From assembly GCF_000178115.2 (NCBI RefSeq), contig NC_014828.1, forward strand, positions 2,015,310 through 2,079,309: DNA of 64,000 nucleotides, in the 5' to 3' direction. Positions 16,768 to 26,300 of the stretch are shown piece after piece. The stretch is from Ethanoligenens harbinense YUAN-3. GTDB lineage: Bacteria; Bacillota; Clostridia; Oscillospirales; Ethanoligenentaceae. The translations under genes were made by a program, and so were the position numbers. A model generated the notes under the pieces. It made no database searches. It was not told the origin of the DNA and worked only from the letters and a program-made list of their open reading frames with translations. Position 1 is the stretch's first letter. The number at the start of each line of letters is the position of its first letter.

Positions 16768-17464
16768 AATCCGCATACTGGTTTGCCTGATGGCCGCCGT
16801 GTCCTGCACGGCGGCCTTTTCCGTCAACGCCCTCGCAGCGACTCCGACGACGAGCAGCACCGGTTCCGCGCAGAGCGGCACGGCATCGTCGGAGGCGTCC
16901 ATGAAGCCTCTGACGCCGGATGGGGCCGGAACCGTGATCGACAATGTGACAAACGAGGACGGCAAGGAGTTTTTCACGATCACCACGCCGAGCAAGCACG
17001 TCTTTTACCTGATTATCGACCGTCAGAAAGATGCCGAAAACGTCTATTTTCTTGACGCCGTTACGGACAAGGATCTGCTTGCGCTTGCAAAGAGCGACAA
17101 CGAGGACGTTTCCGGTTCTTCCCCGTCCAAGACCGTTTCTACACCGGAAACACCCCCCGCGCAGACCACATCCACGCCCACGGCTTCATCCGCTTCCCGA
17201 CCGGAAAAGCAGAACAGCAGCGCCAGAATTGCGGCAATCGCCGTACTCTCAGCCATTCTCATCGGTGTGGCGGTGTGGTTCTTCAAATTCCGCAAGCCGG
17301 GTAAAAAAGATAAGAATAGACCCGACCCGGACGATTACGATTACGCCGATGATGGGGATGAGGAATCCAAGCCAGAGGATGAACCGGATTTACCTGACGA
17401 AGAAACCGAGCAAAAAGATGAACCGGAAGCTTCCGACGATGAAACGGAGCGTGAGGACGAATGA
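16754..17464 (+). CDS. DUF4366-family surface protein
   Basis: A 236-residue protein. A signal peptide (residues 1-29, ending in ALAA), a serine/threonine-rich stretch, the core FFTITTPSKHVFYLIIDRQ and NVYFLDAVTDKDLLALA typical of DUF4366, a membrane segment near residues 155-178 and a highly acidic cytoplasmic tail rich in Asp/Glu. It overlaps DUF4315 by 14 bases and the next small gene by 4. Probably anchored at the mating channel; role unknown. Confidence 0.85.
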   Translation: MKKSKIRILVCLMAAVSCTAAFSVNALAATPTTSSTGSAQSGTASSEASMKPLTPDGAGTVIDNVTNEDGKEFFTITTPSKHVFYLIIDRQKDAENVYFLDAVTDKDLLALAKSDNEDVSGSSPSKTVSTPETPPAQTTSTPTASSASRPEKQNSSARIAAIAVLSAILIGVAVWFFKFRKPGKKDKNRPDPDDYDYADDGDEESKPEDEPDLPDEETEQKDEPEASDDETEREDE

Positions 17465-17640
17465 CCTTTTTCACCGACAGCCCTTTTGAGCGGATGATGG
17501 TGCAAAAACCGCAGTACAGGCGGGAGGAACGGCCTCCCGCCCCGCCGAAAGGCCGTCCCGAACAATCCCATGACTGTTACCGAGGCCTTATCATCACGCC
17601 GAAACGAAAGGGGAATGAAAATGCGGTTTGTAATCAGTGA
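17461..17640 (+). CDS. Small conserved 59-residue protein
   Basis: Starts at ATGA overlapping the DUF4366 stop and ends 20 bases inside topB. The protein begins MTFFTDSPFERMMVQKPQYRR, has a proline-rich middle and ends with CYRGLIITPKRKGNENAVCNQ. The four-base overlaps on both sides make translation likely. No domain is recognised; a small gene with the DSPFE motif at this place is, as far as I recall, usual in related elements. Confidence 0.6.
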   Translation: MTFFTDSPFERMMVQKPQYRREERPPAPPKGRPEQSHDCYRGLIITPKRKGNENAVCNQ

Positions 17641-19681
17641 AAAGCCCTCGGTTGCCCAAAGCATCGCCGCCGTAATCGGCGCGAAGCAGCGCGGCGACGG
17701 GTTTCTGGAGGGTAACGGCTACCTCGTTTCATGGTGCCTCGGCCATCTGGCGGAGCTGGCAAGCGCCGACGCCTACGATGAAAAATACGCCAAGTGGCGG
17801 CGCGAGGATTTGCCCATTCTGCCGGAGAACTGGCGGTTTACCGTAAGCGGGGACAAACAAAAGCAGTTTGCTATTCTCCGCACCCTGATGCGCCGCGACG
17901 ATGTGGATGAAGTCATCAACGCCTGCGATGCTGGACGCGAGGGCGAACTGATCTTCCGCACCGTGTACGATATGGCAGGCTGCTCCAAACCGATGAAACG
18001 GCTCTGGATTTCCTCAATGGAGGATGAAGCCATCCGACAGGGCTTTGCCGATCTGAAACCGGGGCGGGACTATGACGGGCTGCATCAGTCCGCTCTCTGC
18101 CGCTCCAAAGCCGACTGGCTGGTGGGCATCAACGCGACGCGCCTGTTTTCGGCCCTCTACCACCGAACTCTGAATGTCGGGCGCGTCATGTCTCCGACTC
18201 TGGCGCTCCTTGTGCAGCGGGAAGCGGAGATTTCCGCGTTTCAGCCGGAGCCATTCTATACGGTCAGCCTCGACTGCGGCACCTTTACCGCCATCGGCGA
18301 CAAGCTGAAAACAAAGTCGGAGGCCGAGGCTGTTGCCGCCGCCTGCAAAGGGAAAACGGCCACCGTCAGGGCCGTGGAGCGGAAAGAAAAATCTGAGAAG
18401 CCGCCCGCGCTCTACGATTTGACTACTCTCCAGCGCGACGCCAACCGACTGCTCGGCTACACGGCCCAGCAGACGCTGGACTATCTGCAATCGCTCTATG
18501 AAAAAAAGCTCTGCACCTACCCCCGCACCGACAGCCGGTTTCTGACGAACGACATGAAAGCCTCCGTTCCGGCGTTTGCTTCCGTCGCCGCCGCAATCTG
18601 CGGTACGGACGTTCCCGAAAGCCTCAACGCCGGTCAGGTCTGCGACAGCGCGAAGGTCAGCGACCATCACGCCGTCGTTCCCACGTCCGGCGCGGGCAAA
18701 GCGGATGTTTCCGCGCTGCCTGCCGGGGAGCGTGAAATTCTGCGGCTCGTTTCACGGCAGCTTCTCTGCGCGGTCGGCAGTCCGCACCAATACGCCGAAA
18801 CCGCCGTCACGCTGGACTGCACCGGGTATGGATTTGCCGCCAAGGGCAAAACGGTTCTCGTTCCCGGCTGGAAATCCTGTTTTCAGGAACAGGCCGACAA
18901 ACCACTGCCGGAACTGGCAGAGGGTCAGGACATCGCTGTTGCCTCTGTTTCCGTCAAGGAGGGAAAAACCTCGCCGCCCAAGCATTATACGGAAGATACC
19001 TTGCTTTCCGCGATGGAGACGGCGGGCGCGAAGGATATGCCGGATGATGCGGAAAGAAAAGGTTTGGGCACCCCCGCCACCCGCGCGGCCATTTTGGAAA
19101 AGCTCGTTACTACCGGATTTGTGGAACGGAAAAAGGCCAAGAAAACCGTCAACCTCATCCCGTCTCAGGTCGGCGTGTCGCTCGTCACCGTTCTGCCGGA
19201 GCAGCTTCAATCCCCGCTGCTGACCGCCGAATGGGAAAACCGGCTCAAGCAGGTGGAGCACGGAAAACTGGAACCGGACGCTTTTATGAACGGGATTTCA
19301 TCCATGCTCCGGGAGCTTATAAAAACCTATACGCCGGTCAAGGGCGCGGAGGTGCTGTTCCCCTCCGGGCGTGAGGCAGTCGGCAAATGCCCCCGCTGCG
19401 GCGGCAGCGTGACCGAGAGCAAAAAGGGATTCTTTTGCGAAAACGACGGTTGCCGCTTCGGGCTTTGGAAGGACAACCGGTTTTTCGCCGCCAAGAAAAA
19501 GGTCCTGACGAAAGCTGTCGCCGCAGCGTTCCTAAAGGATGGGCGCGTAAGGCTCACCGGATGTTATTCCGAAAAGACCGGCAAAACTTACGACGCCACG
19601 GTGATTTTGGAGGACACCGGGGGGCGCGTCAATTTTAAGCTGGAATTTGATTCGGGGACGAAAAAGCGTGGCGGATCATGA
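17621..19681 (+). CDS. topB: DNA topoisomerase III (TopB-like)
   Basis: A 686-residue type IA topoisomerase. The TOPRIM domain starts at FVISEKPSVAQS and holds DAGREGELIF near residue 103; the active-site tyrosine is in LCTYPRTDSRFL near residue 300; a C-terminal zinc ribbon (KCPRCGGSVTESKKGFFC...C) lies near residues 590-615. ATG at 17621 follows AAAGGGG at seven bases. It probably resolves DNA intermediates during element replication or transfer. The next gene overlaps its stop. Confidence 0.95.
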   Translation: MRFVISEKPSVAQSIAAVIGAKQRGDGFLEGNGYLVSWCLGHLAELASADAYDEKYAKWRREDLPILPENWRFTVSGDKQKQFAILRTLMRRDDVDEVINACDAGREGELIFRTVYDMAGCSKPMKRLWISSMEDEAIRQGFADLKPGRDYDGLHQSALCRSKADWLVGINATRLFSALYHRTLNVGRVMSPTLALLVQREAEISAFQPEPFYTVSLDCGTFTAIGDKLKTKSEAEAVAAACKGKTATVRAVERKEKSEKPPALYDLTTLQRDANRLLGYTAQQTLDYLQSLYEKKLCTYPRTDSRFLTNDMKASVPAFASVAAAICGTDVPESLNAGQVCDSAKVSDHHAVVPTSGAGKADVSALPAGEREILRLVSRQLLCAVGSPHQYAETAVTLDCTGYGFAAKGKTVLVPGWKSCFQEQADKPLPELAEGQDIAVASVSVKEGKTSPPKHYTEDTLLSAMETAGAKDMPDDAERKGLGTPATRAAILEKLVTTGFVERKKAKKTVNLIPSQVGVSLVTVLPEQLQSPLLTAEWENRLKQVEHGKLEPDAFMNGISSMLRELIKTYTPVKGAEVLFPSGREAVGKCPRCGGSVTESKKGFFCENDGCRFGLWKDNRFFAAKKKVLTKAVAAAFLKDGRVRLTGCYSEKTGKTYDATVILEDTGGRVNFKLEFDSGTKKRGGS

Positions 19682-19980
19682 AACTTACCAAATACGAGCG
19701 GGAGACGATTATCTGCTATAACGAGGAAGAAGCGACGGCCAGCGTTTATACGTACAATAAAAAGCTCATCCAAAAGCTCAAACGGCTCTCGAAGAAATAC
19801 CCCGACAAGGTGAAGCCGGAGCGCCCGGAGCATCGCGGGGCTGTTAGCTATCTTGTCCCCAAACGCTGTGTTTCCGTTCGGGAACCGTACAGCGACCGGC
19901 GGCGCGAAGCCGACAGTTTACGAGCCAAAGCAGCCAGAATACGCCCTCCCAGCAGGAGCATACGCTCCGAAAACAAATAA
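19678..19980 (+). CDS. Small conserved element protein after topB
   Basis: A 100-residue basic protein (MKLTKYERETIICYNEEEATASVYTYNKKLIQKLKRL). The first 60 residues resemble a family regularly found after topB in these elements, of unknown function. The C-terminal 40 residues are arginine-rich and may be an extension specific to this copy. It overlaps the topB stop by four bases. Confidence 0.65.
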   Translation: MKLTKYERETIICYNEEEATASVYTYNKKLIQKLKRLSKKYPDKVKPERPEHRGAVSYLVPKRCVSVREPYSDRRREADSLRAKAARIRPPSRSIRSENK

Positions 19981-19982
19981 TG

Positions 19983-20033
19983 AGCGCGCTCCCGCATAGG
20001 TTTATCCCGGCCTGTGCGGGGGCGCGCTTTTTT
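19983..20033 (+). terminator. Strong intrinsic terminator
   Basis: AGCGCGCTCCCGCA and TGCGGGGGCGCGCT form a 14-base-pair stem with one G-T pair, followed by six Ts. It ends the topB operon; the ArdC-like gene starts 31 bases later. Confidence 0.8.
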
Positions 20034-20063
20034 CAATTCTATGATCTGCGAAAGGAGCACACT

Positions 20064-22517
20064 ATGGCCGAAAAGAATAAGGAACGATTGAAAGAGATCA
20101 CCGACAGCATCGAACAGGGTATCAAAGACCTGTTCCAGAGCGACCGGTACGCGCAGTACCTCCGTACCATGTCGCGGTTTCACCGCTACTCCGTCAACAA
20201 CACCATGCTGATTTACATGCAGAAGCCGGACGCCACCCTTGTGGCCGGGTTCAACAAATGGCGCGATCAGTTCACCCGGAACGTCATGCGGGGCGAAAAA
20301 GGCATCAAAATCATCGCGCCCACGCCGTTCAAAAAGAAAATCGAGGAAGAAAAGCTCGACCCCGATACCAAGGCTCCCGTGCTGGACGCGGACGGCGAGA
20401 TCATCATGGAGGAAAAGGAAATCAAAATCCCCATGTACAAGGTGGTTTCCGTTTTTGACGTGTCGCAGACCGAGGGGAATCCTCTGCCGACATTGGCAAA
20501 CGATCTTACGGGAAATGTGAAGCAGTATGAAATTTTCATGGAGGCGCTGCGGCGTTCGTCCCCCGTTCCGCTTGCTTTTGAGGCGATGGAGCCGAACACG
20601 GACGGCTATTTCAGCGAAAAAGACCAGCGTATCGCCATCCGTTCCGACATGAGCGAGGTCCAGACCGTTTCCGCTGCCGTCCACGAAATCACCCACGCCA
20701 CGCTGCACAACTATGAGCAGGCCCGCCTTGCCGCCGCGCAAGGCGACGAAACCGCCGAGCCGCCCAAACCAAAAGACCGGAATACCGAAGAAGTAGAGGC
20801 CGAGAGCGTTTCTTATGCCGTCTGCCAGTATTACGGCATTCAGACCGGCGAAAACAGCTTCGGCTATATTGCTTCATGGAGCCGTGACAAGGAATTGCCG
20901 GAGCTGCGGGCCTCTTTGGAAACGATCAATAAAACCGCTTCCGGCCTCATCACCGACATTGACCGGAACTTCCGCGAGGTCTTAAAAGAGTATGGTCCCG
21001 TTCTGGAGCAGTTTGCCGGGGACGTATATCAGTACACGGCCTCCGTGATGGAGCCGCCGTTTCCTTTGAATTCCATCGAGGAAGAAGTCCCGGCCATTGT
21101 GGAAGATTTAAAAAGCGGTTACGGAAAAGACACCCGCGACGCCATTCGGAACGCCGCCAAAGTTGAGGGCGCGGCGTCCCCGGATGAACTTCTGCGGCGG
21201 CTGGACGAAATTGAAAAAATCTACCCGCCGAGAGAAACCGAGGCGATGTATCTGCTGGACAATGCCGCCTACCTTTATTTGAAGGAAAACGAGAACGGAT
21301 ACGGCTATACCCTTTACGATAAGGAAAATCTGCGGGAAACTGCAAACGGGTTTGCAGAAGAAGGCGTCAGTTCCATTCCGACCGCATACGAACAGGCGCT
21401 TGCCCTTGAACACCTGACCCCTGCGGCCTCGGAAAAGGTACCGCTTGACATTCTCCGGGATATCGCCGCCGTGCGTGAACAGGATGTACAGAAATATATC
21501 CGTAAAAATCATATAAACATGGGTGATCATCAGAACGCCGCACCAGAAGCGCAGACAGCCCCCGACCAACCGAAAGCGGCGGACATGCTGCCGGATGCGC
21601 CGGAACAGGCACTTGACGAATACCCCATGCCGGATTCGGAGCTGACCATGGTGGATCTGGAAGCCTGCGGGTATCTGGACGGCGATCTGCTGCCCCTCTC
21701 CAAAGACCGGGCACTGGAGCTTTTTGAGCAGGACCTCACCGTTTACATGATTGAGGACGGCGGCGCAAGCATGGCATTCGACCCGGATGAGATTCAGGCC
21801 CACAGTGGCCTGTTCGCCGTCAGCCACGAGGAATGGGAAGAAAGTCGGGAATTTTCCGCAGCCATAGAGGACCGGATGAAGCATCAGGAGCAGCGGGAAG
21901 CCGCTTTTTTGAAAGCTTCTCAGGACGCTTTCGCCATTTATCAGGTGAAGGACGGCGACGAGTTGCGGGACATCCGATTTGAACCGCTCAGTTGGCTGGA
22001 ATCCAAAGGCGTTTCCGTGGATCACGGCAATTATGATCTTGCCTATACCGCGCCGCTCACGGATCAGGGCAGCACGGATGACAGGCTGGGAGCATTGTGG
22101 GACAGATTCAACAACGATCATCCCGCCGATTATCACAGGCCGAGCCTGTCCGTCAGCGACATCATTGCCTTAAAGCAGAACGGCGTTGTATCCTGTCATT
22201 ACGTGGACAGCTTCGGTTTCAAGGAAATCCCGGCCTTTCTGAAACCGGAAAACTACCTGAAAAGCGCGGAAATGGCAATGGAGGACGATTACGACATGAT
22301 CGACGGTATTATCGACAACGGAAAAAATCCCACCGTCGCGGAGTTGGAGCAGCAAGCCAAAACCGGCCAGCCGATCTCCCTTCTGGAGCTTGCCGAGGCG
22401 GAGCGGCGGGAGCATGATGAAAAGAAAAAATCCGTCGTGGAACGGCTCAGAAATCAGCCGGTCAGCCGGGAACACAAAAAAACAGCGCCCGACAGAGGCG
22501 TGGAAATGGAGCGGTGA
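20064..22517 (+). CDS. ArdC-like protein with zinc peptidase, YodL and DUF4316 regions
   Basis: An 817-residue protein. Residues 1-150 match the ArdC N-terminal domain (YAQYLRTMSRFHRYSVNNTMLIYMQ, then GEKGIKIIAPTPFKKK), known for ssDNA binding. An HEITH zinc-peptidase motif lies near residue 207 (AAVHEITHATLHNYE) with EVEAESVSYAVCQYYG as the third ligand region. The second half holds YodL-like and DUF4316-like regions (LTMVDLEACGYLDGDLLPL; AIYQVKDGDELRDIRFEPLSWLESKG). ArdC protects incoming DNA against restriction, so this is likely an antirestriction protein of the element. Confidence 0.85.
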   Translation: MAEKNKERLKEITDSIEQGIKDLFQSDRYAQYLRTMSRFHRYSVNNTMLIYMQKPDATLVAGFNKWRDQFTRNVMRGEKGIKIIAPTPFKKKIEEEKLDPDTKAPVLDADGEIIMEEKEIKIPMYKVVSVFDVSQTEGNPLPTLANDLTGNVKQYEIFMEALRRSSPVPLAFEAMEPNTDGYFSEKDQRIAIRSDMSEVQTVSAAVHEITHATLHNYEQARLAAAQGDETAEPPKPKDRNTEEVEAESVSYAVCQYYGIQTGENSFGYIASWSRDKELPELRASLETINKTASGLITDIDRNFREVLKEYGPVLEQFAGDVYQYTASVMEPPFPLNSIEEEVPAIVEDLKSGYGKDTRDAIRNAAKVEGAASPDELLRRLDEIEKIYPPRETEAMYLLDNAAYLYLKENENGYGYTLYDKENLRETANGFAEEGVSSIPTAYEQALALEHLTPAASEKVPLDILRDIAAVREQDVQKYIRKNHINMGDHQNAAPEAQTAPDQPKAADMLPDAPEQALDEYPMPDSELTMVDLEACGYLDGDLLPLSKDRALELFEQDLTVYMIEDGGASMAFDPDEIQAHSGLFAVSHEEWEESREFSAAIEDRMKHQEQREAAFLKASQDAFAIYQVKDGDELRDIRFEPLSWLESKGVSVDHGNYDLAYTAPLTDQGSTDDRLGALWDRFNNDHPADYHRPSLSVSDIIALKQNGVVSCHYVDSFGFKEIPAFLKPENYLKSAEMAMEDDYDMIDGIIDNGKNPTVAELEQQAKTGQPISLLELAEAERREHDEKKKSVVERLRNQPVSREHKKTAPDRGVEMER

Positions 22518-22518
22518 T

Positions 22519-22737
22519 ATGTTTACAAACGATGAAATCAACCTGATGTGCATTTACAACACCGGGACGCGGGATGGCCTTATCGCGGAGCTGACGCAGA
22601 TGCGCAGCTATCTCGGCGCGGAGGAAACGGAGCTTCTGGCCCTAACGGATTCCGCGCTGGAAAAACTCCGGAACATGAGCAATGGGGAATATACCGCGCT
22701 CAACCTGTTACCGGATTTTGATGAGGAAGTTGAATAA
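22519..22737 (+). CDS. Transposon-transfer assisting family protein
   Basis: A 72-residue protein (MFTNDEINLMCIYNTGTRDGL, then LTQMRSYLGAEETELLALTDSALEKL) matching the small protein that follows the YodL gene in Tn1549-like elements. Its ATG is one base after the preceding stop. The exact role is unknown. Confidence 0.8.
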   Translation: MFTNDEINLMCIYNTGTRDGLIAELTQMRSYLGAEETELLALTDSALEKLRNMSNGEYTALNLLPDFDEEVE

Positions 22738-22754
22738 CAGCTTTGCTCCATGTG

Positions 22755-22783
22755 GTGACATTTCCCTGAATGTGCGATATACT
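22755..22783 (+). promoter_or_regulatory. Promoter of the GNAT gene
   Basis: GTGACA and TATACT with a 17-base spacer, 34 bases before the start codon at 22817. Confidence 0.6.
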
Positions 22784-22816
22784 GATAGACAAACAAAAAG
22801 TGGAGGTGAACCACAT

Positions 22817-23287
22817 ATGTACATCAGACGATTTAATGATGATGATGCGGAAGAAATCTCAAATCTGGTTTGCAGAAATTTTAAAGAAGTCAATATAAGA
22901 GATTATTCTGCTGATGAAATGGAAAGACTGGCAGAAAGCTATAACGCAGAAAAAATAAGTGTTTTAGCTTCCTCCGCTCATATGTATGTTGCCTGTGACA
23001 GCAACAGAGTTGTTGGTACAGGTTCAATATCCGGCTATTGGGGTAGCAAAACCGAGAGTATTTTGCTTACAATTTTTGTTTTACCCGAATATCAGCATAA
23101 AGGTATTGGAAGCAGCATTATTCAAGCTTTGGAGTCTGACGAATATTTTCTCAGAGCGAGCCGTATTGAGATACCCGCTTCCATTACCGCCTGTGAATTC
23201 TATATTAAGATGGGATATAACTTCAAAGGCGGTAAAAAAGAGCTTGACGACGAGGGACACTATCAAATGGAAAAGTTCAGATGTTGA
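22817..23287 (+). CDS. GNAT-family N-acetyltransferase
   Basis: A 156-residue protein with the whole GNAT fold: MYIRRFNDDDAEEISNLV at the start, ILLTIFVLPEYQHKGIGSSIIQALE (acetyl-CoA binding loop QHKGIG) near residue 90 and ACEFYIKMGYNFKGGKKELDDEG near the end. GGAGGTG precedes the ATG. AT-rich, with its own promoter and terminator, and placed between the transfer-assisting gene and the giant methylase-helicase, so likely a cargo gene. The acceptor substrate is unknown. Confidence 0.85.
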   Translation: MYIRRFNDDDAEEISNLVCRNFKEVNIRDYSADEMERLAESYNAEKISVLASSAHMYVACDSNRVVGTGSISGYWGSKTESILLTIFVLPEYQHKGIGSSIIQALESDEYFLRASRIEIPASITACEFYIKMGYNFKGGKKELDDEGHYQMEKFRC

Positions 23288-23323
23288 ATCCTATTATTAA
23301 TTGAAATAATTTTTATCTATCAT

Positions 23324-23351
23324 GAGAGCAGCCTTCGGGCTGTTCTTTTTT
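23324..23351 (+). terminator. Intrinsic terminator after the GNAT gene
   Basis: GAGAGCAGCC and GGCTGTTCTT around a TTCG tetraloop, followed by a T tract. Confidence 0.75.
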
Positions 23352-23382
23352 TGTCCAAAACACTGGAAGGAGGATTTTCAAT

Positions 23383-26300
23383 ATGCCGAGTAATGTGCAG
23401 GCTCTGGCACAAATGGCAGACCACGCGGCGACGCAGATCACCGCCAGTCATGAAAGCTGGACGGATTTTCTGAAAACCGCCGCCCGGCTCTACAAATATC
23501 CGTATCACGAGCAACTCATGATCTACGCCCAGCGCCCCGACGCGACTGCCTGCGCCGGGTATGAGCTTTGGAACGATAAAATGCGGCGGTATGTCCGGCG
23601 CGGCAGCAAGGGAATTGCGCTCATCGACGCTTCCGGAGACAGGCCGGGAATCCGGTATGTCTTTGACATTTCCGACACGGGCGGCAGGGAAAATTCCCGC
23701 CGCCCTTATCTTTGGCAGTACCGGCCGGAGCATGAAGACGCGGTTACGGCGGCGCTGGAACGGGAGTATGAGATTTCCGGCGAAAAGGGGCTTTCCGATC
23801 AGTTGGAGCAGATCGCCGGACAGTTGGCAAACGAATATTGGCAGGAGCATCAGTATGATATTCTCCACACCGTTGACGGCAGCTTTTTAGAGGAATATGA
23901 TGAGTTCAACATCGGAACGCAGTTCCGAAGCGCCGCAGCCGTCAGCATCACCTATGCGGTTTTGTCCCGCTGCGGACTGGAACCCGACGAATACTTTGAG
24001 CATGAGGATTTTCTGAGCATCTTCGATTTCAACACGCCCGATACCGTCGCCGCCCTCGGCTCGGCGGTCAGTGAGGCAAGCGAACGGGTGCTGCGGCAGA
24101 TCGAAGTCACCGTCAAAAATCAGGAACGCGAACATCTCGCGGAAAGGAGCGCCACACATGGAGAACAACCTGACTTACAGCCGGAACGGGGATTATCTGA
24201 TTCCCGATCTGACGATTACGGAGCAGACGGAGAGCATCGGCAAATACGGGAGGATGCGGAAAAATTACCTGAAAGAGCACCGGCCGGTGCTGTACAACAG
24301 CCTGCTGCTGTCGGAGCAACTATACCCGCACCTGTTGGAGATCGAGCGGACGGCGATGGCGCGGCTGGAACACATGATGCCGGAACTGATGAAATCGACG
24401 GGCATGACGGAAAACTTGAAAGCGTCCGACCCGATGCGCTGGGTGGGACTCATGAACGACCTGAAAGCGCAGGCCGAGGAAACGATTCTGACGGAGCTTA
24501 TCTACAGCTAAGTTTCTTCCCGTCGGAGCAGGAACAAATACAGCGAATCAACGAAGCGGAGAGCGAAAAGCCCTCCGCTTTTTCTGTGCCCGCGCCGCAA
24601 AAGCCGGAAAAGCGCAATACGGCCCAAGCCGACATTGACACCGCCCTTCAGGAGTGGAACGGCAGTATTGAAAGTAAACGCGCCGTTATCCGTTACATGC
24701 GGGAACATGCCCGAGACAAGGACACGGCGGCTTTTCTGCGTACCGAGTACGGTGACAATCTTCCGGCGTTTCCCGTAACCGTGGGACACACATCGACGGA
24801 TCTGCCTTGGTCGAAAGTGCAGCGGCGAATCGCCCAGCTCATCCGGGAAAATCGGTTTTACACGCAGGAAGAACAGCCCGCTCCGCCCGATCTGAGTGGC
24901 CAACCGATCACCCGCACCGGCGATACCATCGAGAACGGTATCACTTTCCATAATGTGGTCTTGACGCTTTCCGGCGCGCAAAGGGATGATACCCAGCGGA
25001 CGATTCCCGACAGCGCCGCAATTTTATATCCTTACAAGGTGGGCGACACGGTATATCTGGACAATAAGCCCTTTGAGATCACCGACATCGGTACTTCCGA
25101 CATCCAGCTCCGCGACCCTGCACTTGCCTATCCCATCTTTCGCGCCGAAAGCCGGGAGGACTTTGAAAGTTTGCTGCGGCAGGATTCCCGGAACGGTCCC
25201 ATCACGGAATTTCTGGCTGCGGACTTGGAGCACACGGACGCCGATCTGCGGGAAGCCCTGACCTCCGGCCTGCTGGAACAGCGGGACAAGGAACATATCG
25301 CGGGATATTTCCGCGAAAACGAGGGCAATACCCGCGTAGCCCAGCGCCTTTCCGAAACCTACGCCGGTACTTCCGATACGATGGAACTGACCACCGGCGA
25401 AACGGCGGATTTCTTTGCCACCACCACGGGTTTCGAGGTTGATATTCACGACAAATACAACAGCAAACGGAGCGCCCGGTGGGAAGAAATCTCTCCTATC
25501 CTCCGCGCTTTGTACCAGCATGAGCAGGACGGCTTTTCCCATGAGCCGGTTCTGCGGAAGCCTGCAAATCTGGAGGGCAAGCCATCCTATGAGGTTGGCG
25601 ATCACTCGGTGCTGGATTACGGCGGGCAGGAGCTGTCCGGCACCGTGGGATACGTCGGGGATAAGGATGTGCGCATCGACACCGGCCCCAATTCATGGAG
25701 CCATGAGGTTGTCAGCCGCGACGCCTTTGAAAACGGCATCCGGCGGGACGAACGCGACGCCTCTTTGTTTACATCAGAGCAGTCCACCGCCGAAAACTTC
25801 CGCATCACGGATGATCATTTGGGCGAGGGCGGCGCAAAAACCAAGTACGGCTTTAATATCGCGGCCATCTGCACCTTGAAACAGATTGAGGCCGAGGGCC
25901 GCACGGCGACGCCGGAGGAACAGGAAATCCTCTCCCGGTATGTCGGCTGGGGCGGCATCCCGCAGGCGTTTGACCCGAATAACGCCTCATGGTCAAAGGA
26001 ATATGCGGAGCTGATCGGCGCGCTGACCGCCGAGGAATACGAAATGGCGCGGGCCTCCACCCTGAACGCCCACTACACCAGCCCCACGGTGATTCGGGCT
26101 ATCTATGAAGCTGTCGGCAACATGGGCTTCCAGACCGGAAACATTCTGGAACCGGCCTGCGGCGTCGGCAACTTTTTCGGCCTGCTGCCGGAAAGCATGG
26201 CGGCGTCCCGGCTCTACGGCGTGGAGCTGGACAGCATCACGGGCCGGATCGCCAAACAGCTCTATCCCAACGCCAAGATCATCGTGGCGGGCTTTGAAAC

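Noticed and set aside
21108-22136. 342-residue minus-strand frame inside the ArdC/YodL gene
   Set aside because: Antisense shadow; composition biased and without motifs.
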